From Pseudomonas sp. PDM14 (GTDB taxonomy: Bacteria > Pseudomonadota > Gammaproteobacteria > Pseudomonadales > Pseudomonadaceae): a DNA stretch of 64,000 nt. The notes below the pieces were generated by a model. It did not search any database. It worked only from the letters and a program-made list of their open reading frames with translations, and was not told the DNA's origin. Position numbers and translations under genes: made by a program. Positions 42,757 through 54,148 of the stretch are shown one piece after another; the first letter of the stretch is position 1; every line of letters starts with the position of its first letter. The stretch spans positions 310,001 to 374,000 of the forward strand of contig NZ_JACVAQ010000003.1 of assembly GCF_014851905.1 (NCBI RefSeq), given 5' to 3'.

Positions 42757-43635
42757 TCAGCGGCGTACGCCGCTGATGCGTACCCAGCCATCCTTGAGGG
42801 CGGTCGGGTCGAGGTCGAAGGCGTCCTGGTACGCGGCGCGCACGTCGTCGGCCTGCTCGGCGAGGATGCCCGACAGCGCCAGGCGACCGCCGGATTTGAC
42901 CAGGCTGGTGATCTGCGGCGCCAGCGACACCAACGGGCCGGCAAGAATGTTCGCCACCACCACGTCGGCCTGTTGCTGCGGCAGGTCGGCGGGCAGGTAG
43001 ACAGGGAAGCGGGCCGGGTCGATCTGGTTGCGCGAGGCGTTGTCACGCGAGGCCTCCAGGGCCTGCGGATCGATGTCGGTGCCGACTGCGCGCGGCGCGC
43101 CGAGCAGCAGCGCGGCGATGGCGAGGATGCCCGAGCCGCAGCCGAAATCCAGCACGTCGCAGTCCTTCAGCTCCTGGCCGTCCAGCCACTCCAGGCACAG
43201 CGCGGTAGTTGGGTGGGTGCCGGTGCCGAAGGCCAGGCCCGGGTCGAGCAGCAGGTTGACCGCGTCCGGCTCCGGGGCGGCGTGCCAGCTCGGCACGATC
43301 CACAAGCGCTGGCCGAAACGCATCGGCTGGAAGTTGTCCATCCAGCTGCGTTCCCAATCCTGGTCGGCGATGTGCTCGATCTGGTGTTCGGGCAGTGCGG
43401 CGCCGGTCAGCAGCTCCAGGTGGGCAACCAGGTTGGCGGCATCGGTGTCGGCCTCGAACAGCGCGAGCAGGTGGGTGTGGGTCCACAGCGGGGTGGTGCC
43501 CAGGTCCGGCTCGAAGATCGGCTGGTCTTCGGCATCCATGAAGGTCACCGAAACCGCGCCGACACCCAGCAGGGCGTCTTCGTAGGTTTCCGCCTGATCC
43601 GGGGTGATGGCGAGACGGACTTGTAACCAGGGCAT
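42757..43635 (-). CDS. prmA: ribosomal protein L11 methyltransferase
   Basis: SAM-dependent enzyme that trimethylates ribosomal protein L11. The 292 aa product begins [10 protein letters not shown] and has an N-terminal L11-recognition domain (about 1-110) and a class I methyltransferase domain with the SAM loop [15 protein letters not shown] and the family motif [18 protein letters not shown]. It is full length. It lies between an EI24 membrane protein gene and the DUF3426 gene. Confidence 0.96.
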   Translation of the reverse strand: MPWLQVRLAITPDQAETYEDALLGVGAVSVTFMDAEDQPIFEPDLGTTPLWTHTHLLALFEADTDAANLVAHLELLTGAALPEHQIEHIADQDWERSWMDNFQPMRFGQRLWIVPSWHAAPEPDAVNLLLDPGLAFGTGTHPTTALCLEWLDGQELKDCDVLDFGCGSGILAIAALLLGAPRAVGTDIDPQALEASRDNASRNQIDPARFPVYLPADLPQQQADVVVANILAGPLVSLAPQITSLVKSGGRLALSGILAEQADDVRAAYQDAFDLDPTALKDGWVRISGVRR

Positions 43636-43669
43636 GGCGAACCTCGATGCAGCGGGAAAAAGTGACCCC

Positions 43670-44530
43670 TCACGGGGCGGGCAAGCTTACTTGAGGCATG
43701 CACGCCGCGCCAGCCGGGCTGTCCAGGCGGTCAAGGCCGCGGTAGGCGAGGTGGCAGCTGCCAGCGCCGAGCAGGGCCGGCAGCAACAGGTTGAGCACCG
43801 GCACCAGTGCCAGCAGCAGGATCAGCAGGCCGAAGGCGATGGTCGCGCCACGCTGCTTGCGCACCGCCTGCATCTGTTCGGCGCCACTGGCCAGGCCCGA
43901 CAGCGCCGCCGGTACCAGGAAGCGCACGTTGAGGTAGGCCAGCAGCAATAGCAGCAGCACGCCATTGAGCACCGGCACCGCCAGGCACAGCAGCGGGCCG
44001 ATACCGATGCCCAGCCACGGGCCGAGGTGAAAACGCCCTGCCTGCAGCAAATTACCGTCGCCAGGCGTGCGTTGTGCCAGCTGCGGATACTGTTTGAGTG
44101 CGCGCTCGCGCAGGCTGCTCATCAGTACCCAGCGCAGGGCCAGGCGGATGCTCAGCACGATCAGGCCGACATAGAGCACGACGATCATCGCCACGGTCAG
44201 CAGGGCGGCGTACATCACCAGCATCGCCAGGGCTGGGCCGATACCGGCCATGCCGCTGATGCTGGCGCTCGCGCCACCCCCGAGCGAGGGCAGGAAGCCG
44301 AGTACCGCGGCGCCGTAGACGACGAACAGCGAGAGCAGGCCGGCGGCCTGGGCGATCAGTTCGAAGTGGGCGTAGAAGGCCCAGGTCCACAGGCTGAACA
44401 TCAGCAGGCAGAGGCCGGATGAGCGCAGCAGGATGCCCGGCCGCAGGCTGGAGCGCAGCGCCAGACCCAGACAGATAAAGGCTTCGCCGAAGGCGGGGCC
44501 AATGGCCAGGAAACGGCTTTTCAGAGACAT
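43670..44530 (-). CDS. EI24 domain-containing membrane protein
   Basis: A 286 aa inner-membrane protein with about six helices, including long double-length ones ([55 protein letters not shown]). It fits the EI24 family that includes the sulfate transporter CysZ, though the CysZ motif is not obvious and the neighbours are not sulfur genes. The substrate is unknown. It lies between accC and prmA, as in P. aeruginosa. Confidence 0.75.
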   Translation of the reverse strand: MSLKSRFLAIGPAFGEAFICLGLALRSSLRPGILLRSSGLCLLMFSLWTWAFYAHFELIAQAAGLLSLFVVYGAAVLGFLPSLGGGASASISGMAGIGPALAMLVMYAALLTVAMIVVLYVGLIVLSIRLALRWVLMSSLRERALKQYPQLAQRTPGDGNLLQAGRFHLGPWLGIGIGPLLCLAVPVLNGVLLLLLLAYLNVRFLVPAALSGLASGAEQMQAVRKQRGATIAFGLLILLLALVPVLNLLLPALLGAGSCHLAYRGLDRLDSPAGAACMPQVSLPAP

Positions 44531-44551
44531 GCAGGCGTCCTTGCAGAACGA

Positions 44552-44578
44552 ACAAGGGCCGCTTGTAGCGGCCCTTGT
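44552..44578 (-). terminator. terminator after accBC
   Basis: An 11-bp perfect stem (ACAAGGGCCGC against GCGGCCCTTGT) with a 5-base loop, 22 bases past the accC stop. On the minus strand it ends CTTGTTCGTT, a weak U-rich tail. Confidence 0.75.
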
Positions 44579-44599
44579 CGTGGCGACGGTGCGTGGAGC

Positions 44600-45955
44600 T
44601 TAGTGCTTATCCATCCCGAGTTTTTTCTCGAGGTAGTGGATATTCACGCCGCCCTTGGCAAAGCCCTTGTCCACGACCAGGTCGCGGTGCAGCGGGATGT
44701 TGGTCTTGATGCCGTCGACCACGATCTCGTCCAGGGCATTGCGCATGCGCGCCATGGCCTCGGCGCGGTCCTTGCCGTAGGTGATCAGCTTGCCGATCAG
44801 CGAGTCGTAGTTCGGCGGTACCGAGTAGCCGCTGTACAGGTGCGAGTCGACGCGCACGCCGTTGCCGCCCGGCGCGTGGAAATGCTTGACCTTGCCGGGG
44901 CAGGGCATGAAGTTGTCCGGGTCTTCGGCGTTGATCCGGCACTCCAGGGAATGGCCGCGGATGACCACGTCGCTCTGCTTGAACGACAGCTTGTTGCCGG
45001 CGGCGATGCTGAGCATTTCCTTGACGATGTCGATGCCGGTGACCATTTCGGTGACCGGGTGCTCGACCTGGACGCGGGTGTTCATCTCGATGAAGTAGAA
45101 ACGACCGTCTTCATAGAGGAACTCGAAGGTCCCAGCGCCGCGGTAGCCGATCTCGATGCAGGCATCGACACAGCGCTGCAGTACTTCGGCGCGGGCCTTC
45201 TCGTCGATACCCGGGGCTGGCGCTTCTTCCAGAACCTTCTGGTGGCGGCGTTGCAGCGAGCAGTCGCGGTCACCCAGGTGGATGGCGTTGCCCTGGCCGT
45301 CGGACAGCACCTGGACTTCGACGTGACGCGGGTTGCCGAGGAACTTCTCCAGGTAGACCATCGGGTTGCCGAACGCGGCACCGGCTTCGGTGCGGGTCAG
45401 CTTGGCCGACTTGATCAGGTCTTCTTCCTTGTGTACCACGCGCATGCCGCGACCACCGCCGCCACCGGCGGCCTTGATGATCACCGGGTAGCCCACTTCA
45501 CGGGCGATCTGCAGCGCAGTGGCTTCGTCTTCCGGCAGCGGACCGTCGGAGCCAGGCACCACGGGTACGCCGGATTTGATCATGGCGTCCTTGGCGCACA
45601 CCTTGTCGCCCATCAGGCGAATGGTGTCGGCTTTCGGGCCGATGAAGGCGAAGCCGGATTTTTCCACCTGCTCGGCGAAGTCGGCGTTTTCCGCGAGGAA
45701 GCCGTAGCCGGGGTGGATGGCGGTGGCGCCAGTGACTTCGGCGGCGCTGATGATCGCCGGGATATTCAGGTAGGACAGATTGCCCGGTGCCGGACCGATG
45801 CAGACGGATTCGTCGGCCAGGCCCAGGTGCATCAGCTCACGGTCGGCGGTGGAGTGCACGGCCACCGTCTTGATGCCCAGCTCCTTGCAGGCACGCAGGA
45901 TGCGCAGGGCAATTTCGCCACGGTTGGCGATCAGGACTTTTTGCAGCTTCTGCAT
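44600..45955 (-). CDS. accC: acetyl-CoA carboxylase, biotin carboxylase subunit
   Basis: ATP-grasp enzyme that carboxylates biotin on AccB, the first step of fatty acid synthesis. The 451 aa product has [22 protein letters not shown], the glycine-rich ATP loop [38 protein letters not shown] and the C-terminal [16 protein letters not shown] 45955 is preceded by GGGGAA. The frame extends 7 codons upstream. It follows accB by 17 bases. Confidence 0.97.
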   Translation of the reverse strand: MQKLQKVLIANRGEIALRILRACKELGIKTVAVHSTADRELMHLGLADESVCIGPAPGNLSYLNIPAIISAAEVTGATAIHPGYGFLAENADFAEQVEKSGFAFIGPKADTIRLMGDKVCAKDAMIKSGVPVVPGSDGPLPEDEATALQIAREVGYPVIIKAAGGGGGRGMRVVHKEEDLIKSAKLTRTEAGAAFGNPMVYLEKFLGNPRHVEVQVLSDGQGNAIHLGDRDCSLQRRHQKVLEEAPAPGIDEKARAEVLQRCVDACIEIGYRGAGTFEFLYEDGRFYFIEMNTRVQVEHPVTEMVTGIDIVKEMLSIAAGNKLSFKQSDVVIRGHSLECRINAEDPDNFMPCPGKVKHFHAPGGNGVRVDSHLYSGYSVPPNYDSLIGKLITYGKDRAEAMARMRNALDEIVVDGIKTNIPLHRDLVVDKGFAKGGVNIHYLEKKLGMDKH

Positions 45956-45972
45956 CGCAGGTTCCCCGCTCA

Positions 45973-46431
45973 TCAAACGATGGTGAACAGGGGCTGGTCG
46001 TATTCAACCGGCTGGCCGTTGTCTGCCAGGATCGATTCGATCACGCCACTGGCTTCGGCTTCGATGTGGTTCATCATTTTCATCGCTTCGACGATGCACA
46101 GGATGTCGCCCTTCTTCACGGTCTGCCCGACTTCGGCGAAGTTGCCGGAGGTTGGCGAGGCGGCGCGGTAGAAGGTGCCGACCATCGGCGAGCGAACCAC
46201 ATGGCCATTCAGCTTGGCGGCAGCGGGCGCTGCATCGGCAACGGCTGCCGGAGCGGCGGCGACCGGGGCAGCGGCAGGGGCTGGTGCCGGGGCGTACATC
46301 GGCTGGGCGAAAGTCGGTTGCTTGCTGTGGCGGCTGATGCGCACGGACTCTTCGCCCTCGCGGATCTCCAGCTCGTCGATGCCGGACTCTTCCAGCAGTT
46401 CGATCAGTTTTTTGACTTTACGGATATCCAT
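45973..46431 (-). CDS. accB: biotin carboxyl carrier protein
   Basis: Carrier subunit of acetyl-CoA carboxylase. The 152 aa product has an N-terminal helical domain ([17 protein letters not shown]), an Ala/Pro-rich linker (about 45-75), and a C-terminal biotinyl domain with the biotinylated Lys118 in EAMKMM. Length is typical. It is transcribed ahead of accC and after aroQ, the usual order. Confidence 0.97.
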   Translation of the reverse strand: MDIRKVKKLIELLEESGIDELEIREGEESVRISRHSKQPTFAQPMYAPAPAPAAAPVAAAPAAVADAAPAAAKLNGHVVRSPMVGTFYRAASPTSGNFAEVGQTVKKGDILCIVEAMKMMNHIEAEASGVIESILADNGQPVEYDQPLFTIV

Positions 46432-46453
46432 AGGTGTTCAACTCCCAGTCAGG

Positions 46454-46897
46454 TCAGGGTCGTTCAAGTTGTTCGAGTGCGGCCTCCAGGGCCAGCCGGT
46501 AACCGCTGGCGCCAAGGCCGCAGATCACTCCCACGGCAACGTCGGAAAAGTAGGAGTGATGGCGGAAGGCTTCGCGTTTGTGCACGTTGGACAGGTGCAC
46601 TTCGATGAATGGGATGCTCACTGCCAGCAATGCGTCACGTAATGCCACGCTGGTATGTGTGAAAGCGGCCGGATTGATCAGGATGAAGTCGACGCCTTCG
46701 GCCTTTGCGGCGTGAATGCGCTCGATAAGTTCGTACTCGGCATTGCTCTGCAGATAGAGCAGGTGATGGCCGGCATTGCGTGCGCGCTGTTCGAGATCCT
46801 GATTGATCTGCGCCAGGGTGGTGGCGCCGTAGACACCGGGCTCGCGGGTGCCCAGCAGATTGAGATTGGGGCCGTGCAGCACCAGTAGGGTGGCCAT
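46454..46897 (-). CDS. aroQ: type II 3-dehydroquinate dehydratase
   Basis: Dehydrates 3-dehydroquinate in the shikimate pathway. The 147 aa product has the type II signature [20 protein letters not shown] with the catalytic tyrosine of [24 protein letters not shown] and [25 protein letters not shown]. The start at 46897 is preceded by a GGACAAACC-type site. The upstream extension of the frame has no family similarity. It sits immediately before accB. Confidence 0.97.
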   Translation of the reverse strand: MATLLVLHGPNLNLLGTREPGVYGATTLAQINQDLEQRARNAGHHLLYLQSNAEYELIERIHAAKAEGVDFILINPAAFTHTSVALRDALLAVSIPFIEVHLSNVHKREAFRHHSYFSDVAVGVICGLGASGYRLALEAALEQLERP

Positions 46898-47021
46898 GCG
46901 GTTTGTCCTTGTTATCTGTGCCGGGGTGGGCGGGACTATGCCGAATGCGCCGCGAGCTGTCCAGTTGCCGGCAATAGTCGACACGATGGCCGAATATTGC
47001 CGCAGATATATGACGCCGACA

Positions 47022-48815
47022 CTACCGTCGGGCGCTTGCCTGGGTCAGCCGCTCGGCGAACTGCGGCGCATCGATCTCCCCTACGACACGCAGATCGGAC
47101 CATTCGTCACCGTTGCCGGAAAAAAACTGGATGGCGGGTGGGCCGAACAGCTGGTAGCGATCGAGCAGTGCGCGCTGGGCGGGATTGCTCTCGGTGATGT
47201 CGAAGCGGACCAGGCGATAGCCGGCGAACTGCGCCTGCACGGCCGGGTCACTGAACACTTCGCGCTCGATCACCTTGCAGCTGATGCACCAGTCGGCGTA
47301 CCAGTCGAGCAGCAGCGGCTCACCGGCGCTCTTCGCCGCGGCCAGGGCCGCGTCCAGCTCGCTCGGGGTGGTGACGGTCTGCCAGCTGGCGTGGGCCTGA
47401 GTGGAGGTGCTGGCGACTGCCGCGGCCGCCGGCTGACCGAGCGGACGCAGCGGATCGCTCTGGCCCTGCAGGGCGCCGACCCAGGCGACCACGGCATACA
47501 CCAGCAGCGGCAGGCTGAGCACGTGGGCGACTTTCTGGTGATGGGTCTTGGGCGTCAGCTCCAGCGCGCCGAGCCACAGTGCCACGCCGGCCGCAAGCAG
47601 GCCCCACAGGGCCAGGCTGATCGGGCCGGGCAGCACGCGCTCGAGAAGCCAGATCGATACGGCCAGCAACAGTGCGCCGAAGGCGTTGCGCACACTGATC
47701 ATCCAGGCGCCGGATTTCGGCAGCAACGCGCCGCCGCCGACGGCGAACAGCACCAGTGGCGCGCCCATGCCCAGGCCCAGCGCCAGCAGCTTGAGACCGC
47801 CACCGAGGGCGTCACCGCTGGCGCTGATGTACAGCAGCGCACCGGCCAGTGGCGCCGATACGCACGGCGAAACCAGCAGGCTGGAGAGAATGCCGAGCAC
47901 CGCGGCGCTGAGCAGGGTGCCACCCTCCCGGCGCTGGCTCAGGCGCTCCAGCGGGGCGCTGAGGGCGGCGGGCAGGCGCAGTTCGAGAAAGCCCAGGCTG
48001 GCGGCGGCGAACAGGGCGAAGAAGATGGCGAATGGCACCAGCACCCAGGGTGATTGCAGGCGCGCCTGCAGATTCAGCTCGCTGCCGAACAGGCCCATCA
48101 GTGCGCCGAGCACCGCGAAGCTCGCCGCCATCGGCACCACGTAGGCCAGCGACAGGCTCAGCCCGCGCAGGCCGCCAGGCTGACCGCGCAACACCACGCC
48201 GGTGAGGATCGGCAGCATCGGCAGCACGCACGGGGTGAAGGCCAGGCCGAGGCCGGCGAGGAAGAACAGCGCCAGTTCCTTCCAGCTCCAGCCTGTTTCG
48301 CTGCTGCTCGGCGCGCTGGCCGGTGCTTCGGCCGCTGTTGCCAGGGCGGCGGCATCACCGACTTCGATGCGTTCCTTTTCCGGCGGGTAGCACAGGCCCT
48401 TGTCGGCGCAGCCCTGGTAGCCGACATGCACGGTCAACGGCAGGTTGTGCGGGTTGTTCAGCTGCACCTCGACATCGGTGATGCCGTAGTAGACCTCGAC
48501 ATCGCCGAAGTACTCGTCGTGCTTCGGCTCGCCGGCCGGCAGCACGGCTTCACCCTTGGCCAGGTCGCTCGGCTCGACGCGGAACTCGAAGCGGTGGCGG
48601 TAGAGGTAATAGCCTTCGGCATTGACGAAACGCAGTTTGACGGCGGTCGGCGAGCTTTCCACCAGGCTCAGGCGAAATGCCTCGCGGACCGGCAGGAAGT
48701 CCTGGCTGTTGTTCAGCGGCGCACCCAGCTCGGCCGGCGGCAGCTTGTCGAACAGGCCAGCGTGGCTGGGCAGACTCAGCAGCAGAAGGAGGAACAGCGA
48801 CAGCAGACGGTGCAT
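47022..48815 (-). CDS. dsbD: thiol:disulfide interchange protein DsbD
   Basis: Carries reducing power from cytosolic thioredoxin to the periplasm. The 597 aa product has a signal peptide, an N-terminal DsbD-alpha domain with the redox pair in [11 protein letters not shown], an eight-helix membrane domain with cysteines in [10 protein letters not shown] and [11 protein letters not shown], and a C-terminal thioredoxin domain with WCISCK. All three cysteine pairs needed for the relay are present. It was formerly called dipZ in Pseudomonas. Confidence 0.96.
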   Translation of the reverse strand: MHRLLSLFLLLLLSLPSHAGLFDKLPPAELGAPLNNSQDFLPVREAFRLSLVESSPTAVKLRFVNAEGYYLYRHRFEFRVEPSDLAKGEAVLPAGEPKHDEYFGDVEVYYGITDVEVQLNNPHNLPLTVHVGYQGCADKGLCYPPEKERIEVGDAAALATAAEAPASAPSSSETGWSWKELALFFLAGLGLAFTPCVLPMLPILTGVVLRGQPGGLRGLSLSLAYVVPMAASFAVLGALMGLFGSELNLQARLQSPWVLVPFAIFFALFAAASLGFLELRLPAALSAPLERLSQRREGGTLLSAAVLGILSSLLVSPCVSAPLAGALLYISASGDALGGGLKLLALGLGMGAPLVLFAVGGGALLPKSGAWMISVRNAFGALLLAVSIWLLERVLPGPISLALWGLLAAGVALWLGALELTPKTHHQKVAHVLSLPLLVYAVVAWVGALQGQSDPLRPLGQPAAAAVASTSTQAHASWQTVTTPSELDAALAAAKSAGEPLLLDWYADWCISCKVIEREVFSDPAVQAQFAGYRLVRFDITESNPAQRALLDRYQLFGPPAIQFFSGNGDEWSDLRVVGEIDAPQFAERLTQASARR

Positions 48816-48955
48816 GGCAGGCTCGCACGAGGGACGTGGCGGGCATCATACCCAAGTCGGCCGGGCGACCCCATAAGGCGGCATGCCGCAGGGCGTCAGC
48901 GGATGGTGCAGAGCGACCGGAGGTATTGCACGTTGGGCGGTGCGGTCCCTTTCTC

Positions 48956-48984
48956 CTCTCCCCAGCCCTCTCCCTTGGGGAGAG
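48956..48984. repeat. short CTCTCCCC palindrome
   Basis: CTCTCCCC and GGGGAGAG flank AGCCCTCTCCCTT in the 230-base gap between ctpL and dsbD. It resembles the right half of the element at 31159-31286. Confidence 0.55.
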
Positions 48985-49045
48985 CGCATGGACGCTAGCG
49001 CTGGCCGATCGTGATGTCGCGGGGACGGCGCCCAACGCCAGCGAC

Positions 49046-51010
49046 CTAGCCGACTCTGAACGCCTGCACCGCCGTATGCAGCTGACCACCGAGCTGCAGC
49101 AACTGCTCGCCCTGCTGGCGACCCTCGCCGATGCGTGCCAGGTTGTCGCCGCCGAGCTGGTGGATGCGCTCGCTGTGGCCGCGGATTTCGCTGGCGGCGC
49201 CGCCCTGCTGGGCGGTGGCTTCGGCGATGCGCTCGGCCATGCTGGCGATGGTGCGGATCGAGATCACCACTTCGTCGAGCGCGCCGTCGGCCTGTTCGGC
49301 GCGGCTGGCGGTGGCTTCGGCGTGTTCGACCTGGGCGCGCATCGCCGACACCGACTTCTGCGCGGCCTGCTGCAGGCGGGTGATCAGTTGCTGGATTTCC
49401 TCGGTGGCGCCGCTGGTGCGCTGGGCCAGCGAGCGCACTTCGTCGGCGACCACGGCGAAGCCGCGGCCCATTTCGCCGGCGCGCGCGGCTTCGATGGCGG
49501 CGTTGAGGGCGAGCAGGTTGGTCTGTTCGGCGACGCTGCGGATCACCGTTAGCACCTGGCCGATGGTTGCGGTTTCCTCGGCCAGTTGTTCGATCGACAG
49601 GGCGTTGCTCTGTACTTCGCCGACCAGCGCATGCAGCCCGGTCAGGCTCTGTTCGATGACGTTCTGCCCGTGCTCCACCGCCTGGCTCGCCGAGCGGCTG
49701 GCGTTGGCGGTCTGGCTGGCGTCGTCGGCGACCTGCTGGATGGTGTTCTCCAGGTCGCCGAGGGCATCGCGGATCTGCGCGGTATCGGCCAACTGCCGTT
49801 CGGCGCCACCATGCAGGCCCTGGCTGAGATCGGCCAGGGCCTGGCTGCTGCCGGCTACTGCGCCGGCGTGCTGGTGAATGGTGCCGACCAGGTCGACCAG
49901 ATAACGGCGCAGGTGATTCAGCGAGTCCTCGATGGCGCGCATCTCACGAGTGCGCGAGTTGAGGCTGATGCCTTCGGCGAAGTCACCGGCGGCCCAGGTC
50001 GACAGCGCCGGAGCGAGTTCGCCGAGGACATTGCTCAGGCGGCGCTGGATGCGGTCCAGGGCCAGGGCGACCAGCAGGATCAGGCCGATCATCAGGCCCT
50101 GGATCACCCGCACTTCCCCCTGGATGCGCTGCTGCTCGGCGCGTACCGCCGGCTCCAGCGCGGTCAGCGCCTGCTGCAGACTGCTGACCTTGGCGGCGGT
50201 GCTGCTGGCCAGATCGCTACGTGATTCAATTTGCGTGCGCGTGCGTGCCAGCTCCGCGGGGTAGCGCTTGAGCAGGCTGGCCAGCTCGCGCTTGAGGCCG
50301 ACGCCGCGGTCTTCCACCTGCTGTTCTTCACTGCTGGTGTCGAGGCCGAGCATGGCGGCGAAGGCGCCGGCACCGGAATCGTTGCTGGCCGCGACGCCCA
50401 GCAGCGGCAGTTGCTCCAGGGCACTCATCTGCTGGGCCAGAGCGGCCAGTTCGCGCTCGACGTCGGCGGCCAGTTCGCTGCGCCCGCTGCTGACTAGCTT
50501 GCTGCGGGCGTGGGCCAGGCGGGTGAGGTGCTGGGCGGCCTGCAACAGCGGCGTGCGGTAGTTCGCGGCCTCGGCGCTGTCGCTGTCGGCGGCGTAGCGG
50601 GTCAGTTGGTCGAGGCTGGCGGCCAGCTCGCGTTCGGCCTGGATCAGCAGACCCTGCGGGTCGCCGGCCAGCTTGCCGGCGGCAAGCAGCTCGTTGGCGG
50701 TGAAGGTGCGCAGTTCGTCGAGGCTGGGGCGCAGGTCATCGGCCAGGGCCGGCGGCAGGTGCGTGAGGTTCTGGTCGAGGGTGTCCAGCGCCTGGCTGGC
50801 CTGGTTGTGCCGCTGGGTGTCGCCGCTGGCCAGGTAGTCCTGGATGCTGGTGCTGATCTGCTGGAACTGCTGCGACAGGTCGACGTAGCGCTGCATCAGC
50901 AGGTACGGGCGCTGCAGCGCCTGTTCGGACCACCACAGCGTGGCGCCGAGGGCCAGGCAGGCGGTGACGAGGAGGGCGGTGGACAGATTGGTGAGCAGCT
51001 TGAGACGCAT
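49046..51010 (-). CDS. ctpL: methyl-accepting chemotaxis protein, CtpL type
   Basis: A 654 aa chemoreceptor. One N-terminal helix (about 8-28) is followed by a large, mostly helical periplasmic ligand domain (about 30-305), a second helix (about 307-325, [17 protein letters not shown]), a HAMP-like linker and a long cytoplasmic signalling domain with the hairpin tip [38 protein letters not shown]. The size of the ligand domain and its place between dsbD and gcbA match P. aeruginosa CtpL, the receptor for low phosphate. The ligand here is inferred only from that. Confidence 0.85.
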   Translation of the reverse strand: MRLKLLTNLSTALLVTACLALGATLWWSEQALQRPYLLMQRYVDLSQQFQQISTSIQDYLASGDTQRHNQASQALDTLDQNLTHLPPALADDLRPSLDELRTFTANELLAAGKLAGDPQGLLIQAERELAASLDQLTRYAADSDSAEAANYRTPLLQAAQHLTRLAHARSKLVSSGRSELAADVERELAALAQQMSALEQLPLLGVAASNDSGAGAFAAMLGLDTSSEEQQVEDRGVGLKRELASLLKRYPAELARTRTQIESRSDLASSTAAKVSSLQQALTALEPAVRAEQQRIQGEVRVIQGLMIGLILLVALALDRIQRRLSNVLGELAPALSTWAAGDFAEGISLNSRTREMRAIEDSLNHLRRYLVDLVGTIHQHAGAVAGSSQALADLSQGLHGGAERQLADTAQIRDALGDLENTIQQVADDASQTANASRSASQAVEHGQNVIEQSLTGLHALVGEVQSNALSIEQLAEETATIGQVLTVIRSVAEQTNLLALNAAIEAARAGEMGRGFAVVADEVRSLAQRTSGATEEIQQLITRLQQAAQKSVSAMRAQVEHAEATASRAEQADGALDEVVISIRTIASMAERIAEATAQQGGAASEIRGHSERIHQLGGDNLARIGEGRQQGEQLLQLGGQLHTAVQAFRVG

Positions 51011-51109
51011 GATGGCAGCAACCGGAATGCTTGATCGGTGCTGTCGAGGTTATTGCGGTTCGGTTTCAGCTTCGTGACAGCGTGATCTGCGTCACGCTGT
51101 CCGGTGTCT

Positions 51110-52726
51110 TCAGCCGAGGTAGATTTCCACCCGGTTGCGCCCGCCGTGTTTGGCGACGTAGAGCGCTTCGTCGGCCTGCTTGGAGAGCATGTTGCTGTCC
51201 ATATCGTCGCGCAGTTCGGCGATGCCGCAGCTGAAGGTGCAGGCCAGGTCCTGCGGCTGCGCGGGGTAGTGGATCTCGGAGAAGCGCTTGCGGATCTCGT
51301 CGAGCACCTTGGCCGCGGTGGCCGCGTCGGTGTCCGGCAGGACCACGGCGAATTCCTCGCCACCGTAGCGGCCGATATGGTCGGTCTTGCGCAGGCGCTG
51401 CTTGAGGAACAGCGCCATGCTCTTGATCACGCGGTCGCCCATGGGGTGGCCGTAGGTGTCGTTGACCCGCTTGAAGTGGTCGATGTCGAGCATGGCGAAG
51501 GTCAGCGGCTGGCCGTCGCGACGGGCGCGGAAGCGCGCATCTTCGAGCAGCTGCAGGGTGTGGGTGTGGTTGTACAGGCCGGTGAGGCTGTCGCGCACCA
51601 TGCGCGCACGCAGGTTGCGGGCGCGGGCGGCGCGGTTGCGCACGGTGGCGATCAGGTGGCGCGGCTTGATCGGCTTGGTGAGGAAGTCGTCGCCGCCTTC
51701 GCTCATGGCGTCGAGCTGCTTGTCCAGGTCGTCCTCGGCGGACAGGTAGATGATCGGCACGCTGACATAGCGGTCGTTGTGGCGGATCACCTTGGCCAGC
51801 TCCGGGCCGTTGCAGTCGGGCATGTACATGTCGAGGATGATCAGGTCCGGCTGGAAATCGGCCAGCTCCGCCATCGCCTGGATCGGCTCGGTCAGGGTGC
51901 GGGTGACGATGCCGGCGCTGTTGAGCACGCGCTCGGTGTGGGTGGCCTGGGCGCGCGAGTCGTCGATTACCAGTACCTTGTAGGGTTCGTACTGGCTGAC
52001 GTGGGTCAGCACCTCGACCCGCTCGATCAGGCTCGAGGCGTCCAGGCTGCCGGTGAAGAATTCCTGGCCGCCGGCGCGCACAGCCGCCAGGCGGGTCGGG
52101 GTATCGGTGTCGTCGTGGCTGAAGAACAGCAGGGGCAGCTTCTGCTCCAGGCCTGCCTGTGCTTCGCTGGCCAGCTGCAAACCGCGACCGGGGCCGGCGA
52201 AGTCCACTTCCATGAGGATTGCCGCGGGGTGGCGCTCCTTCATTTCGGCAAGAAAGGCGTTGGCGTCGGGCAGGGCCTGGGCGGTGAGGCCGAAGAATTC
52301 CAGTTGCTGGGCCAGGCGCTGGGCGCGCTCGAAATCCTGCAGGGCCAGGTATACCGGCTTGCGCAGCGGCGGCAGGAAGGTCTGTTCGTACTGGTCGCCG
52401 TGGCGCAGGCCGGTGCGCGACAGGCGCTGCATGAGCTGGTTGAGTTCGGTGATCAGCTGGCTGGTCAGGCGACCGCGGTTGGCTTCCACGGCGCTCAGGC
52501 AGTTGGCGATGGCGTCGGCCAGGCGCACGTGGACATCCTGCTCGAAGCGCTCCGCGTAGCGCAGCAACCCCTGGTTGACTTCGGCCAGCTCGGCCATGTC
52601 GGTCGGGTTCCACTCGCCTTGTTGCAGGCGCTGCCACACTTCGAGGACCTGGCGGGCCTGGTAGATCACACGCTTGGCGAAATGCTGCTTGAGGCGGTCG
52701 CGGCTGGGATCTTCTTGCTCGATCAT
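51110..52726 (-). CDS. gcbA: diguanylate cyclase GcbA with receiver domains
   Basis: A 538 aa protein with an N-terminal helical region (about 1-130), a degenerate receiver-like domain (about 135-250), a true receiver domain with the phospho-acceptor in ILDMYMPDCNGPELA (about 255-375) and a GGDEF domain. The active-site loop is GGEEF (455-459), and an RxxD inhibitory site (RKTD, 446-449) stands 5 residues before it. It should make cyclic di-GMP with product feedback. GcbA promotes attachment in Pseudomonas. The gene is divergent from the DUF2333 gene. Confidence 0.9.
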   Translation of the reverse strand: MIEQEDPSRDRLKQHFAKRVIYQARQVLEVWQRLQQGEWNPTDMAELAEVNQGLLRYAERFEQDVHVRLADAIANCLSAVEANRGRLTSQLITELNQLMQRLSRTGLRHGDQYEQTFLPPLRKPVYLALQDFERAQRLAQQLEFFGLTAQALPDANAFLAEMKERHPAAILMEVDFAGPGRGLQLASEAQAGLEQKLPLLFFSHDDTDTPTRLAAVRAGGQEFFTGSLDASSLIERVEVLTHVSQYEPYKVLVIDDSRAQATHTERVLNSAGIVTRTLTEPIQAMAELADFQPDLIILDMYMPDCNGPELAKVIRHNDRYVSVPIIYLSAEDDLDKQLDAMSEGGDDFLTKPIKPRHLIATVRNRAARARNLRARMVRDSLTGLYNHTHTLQLLEDARFRARRDGQPLTFAMLDIDHFKRVNDTYGHPMGDRVIKSMALFLKQRLRKTDHIGRYGGEEFAVVLPDTDAATAAKVLDEIRKRFSEIHYPAQPQDLACTFSCGIAELRDDMDSNMLSKQADEALYVAKHGGRNRVEIYLG

Positions 52727-53074
52727 GACCTGGCGTCTGTGTGGCGCCCGCTGGGCGGACGAAATGATGGCCCCATGCTACCACTCGGGGCGTCAGGAAA
52801 AACTGCCGCCGATCAATTGGCGTCAACCTTTCATCTTTTGGCCATTTTGCCCGAGTTTGGTTCGCCGCCCTCTGCAATGCGGCTGTGCGGCGCGCAGGCT
52901 TCACTTATAGTGCAGTACTGGCAACACTCTGGCTGTGCTGTGGTCGGAGTACTGGAGCATTGATCCGCTCCTCGCATCTTGCGGCGTCGCCCGTCCCCCG
53001 GATGGCCGCCGACTCGCCCGATTCGCCTTGGCCCGCCTCACCGCGAGCAGGCTCCATGACGTAAGGACATGACC
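52727..53074. other. 348-base divergent gap between gcbA and the DUF2333 gene
   Basis: No gene is seen. A possible -10 (TATAGT, about 52911) with a poor -35 could serve the plus-strand DUF2333 gene. The first 80 bases presumably hold the gcbA promoter. No clear operator was found. Confidence 0.45.
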
Positions 53075-54145
53075 ATGCTGGACTGGAAGAAACGCACAGA
53101 AGGCTTGCGCGACAACGTCGACAATTCCGTAGACGGCGCGCGCAGCTACTTCGGTGGCCTGTGGCTGAGCCGCGCGCTGGGCACGCTGCTCGCCCTGTAC
53201 CTGCTGATAGCGCTGGTGGTGGGTTGGTACTGGAGCCAGGAACCCGAGCTGTTCCCGGTGCAACAGCATTCCCAGGCCGCGGCGGAAGCGGCCCAGCGCA
53301 AGTTGACCGTCGGCTACACCACGGTGGAAACCGTGAAACAGGTCGCCAGCACCCTGCTGACCAAACCGGGTGGCTACCTGAGCAACGACCTGGCGCCGCC
53401 CGGTCTGTGGCTGGACGACATGCCGAGCTGGGAATACGGTGTGCTGGTGCAGGTGCGTGACATCTCACGCGCCCTGCGCAAGGACTTCGCCCGTTCGCAG
53501 TCGCAATCCACCGAAGACCCAGACCTGGCCAAGGCCGAACCGCGCTTCAACTTCGACAACAAGAGCTGGGCGCTGCCGGCCTCGGAGGACGAGTATGCCG
53601 AAGGCATCAAGTCGCTGGATCGCTACCTCGCCCGCTTGTCCGACCCGAGTCAGGCCAATGCGCAGTTCTATGCCCGTGCCGACAACCTGAACAACTGGCT
53701 GGGCGACACTGCGACCCGCCTCGGTTCGCTGTCGCAGCGCCTGTCCGCCAGCGTCGGCCGGGTGCGCCTGAACACTGACGTCGAGCCGAACCAGCCGATC
53801 CCCGAAGGGCAGATCGTGCCGGTGCGCGAGGAAGAGGTGAAAACCCCGTGGCTGCAGATCGACAACGTTTTCTATGAGGCACGCGGCCAGGCCTGGGCGC
53901 TGTCGCATATCCTGCGCGCCATCGAGGTGGATTTCGCCGATGTGCTGGCGAAGAAGAACGCCACCGTCAGCGTGCGCCAGATCATTCGCGAGCTGGAAGC
54001 GGCGCAGGAGCCACTGTGGAGCCCGATGATCCTCAATGGCAGTGGCTATGGCGTGTTGGCCAACCACTCGCTGGTGATGGCCAACTACATCTCCCGCGCC
54101 AACGCGGCGATCATCGACCTGCGCACCCTGCTGAGCCAGGGCTGA
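53075..54145 (+). CDS. DUF2333 family membrane-anchored protein
   Basis: A 356 aa protein with one N-terminal membrane helix (about 32-50, LGTLLALYLLIALVVGWYW) and a large soluble, presumably periplasmic, domain of the DUF2333 family (QKLTVGYTTVETVKQVASTLLTKPGGYLSNDLAPPG, YGVLVQVRDISRALRKDFARSQSQS). The function is unknown. The start at 53075 is preferred because AAGGA lies 7 bases upstream, and an ATG two codons earlier sits too close. A NUDIX gene follows after 3 bases. Confidence 0.82.
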   Translation: MLDWKKRTEGLRDNVDNSVDGARSYFGGLWLSRALGTLLALYLLIALVVGWYWSQEPELFPVQQHSQAAAEAAQRKLTVGYTTVETVKQVASTLLTKPGGYLSNDLAPPGLWLDDMPSWEYGVLVQVRDISRALRKDFARSQSQSTEDPDLAKAEPRFNFDNKSWALPASEDEYAEGIKSLDRYLARLSDPSQANAQFYARADNLNNWLGDTATRLGSLSQRLSASVGRVRLNTDVEPNQPIPEGQIVPVREEEVKTPWLQIDNVFYEARGQAWALSHILRAIEVDFADVLAKKNATVSVRQIIRELEAAQEPLWSPMILNGSGYGVLANHSLVMANYISRANAAIIDLRTLLSQG

Positions 54146-54148
54146 GGC

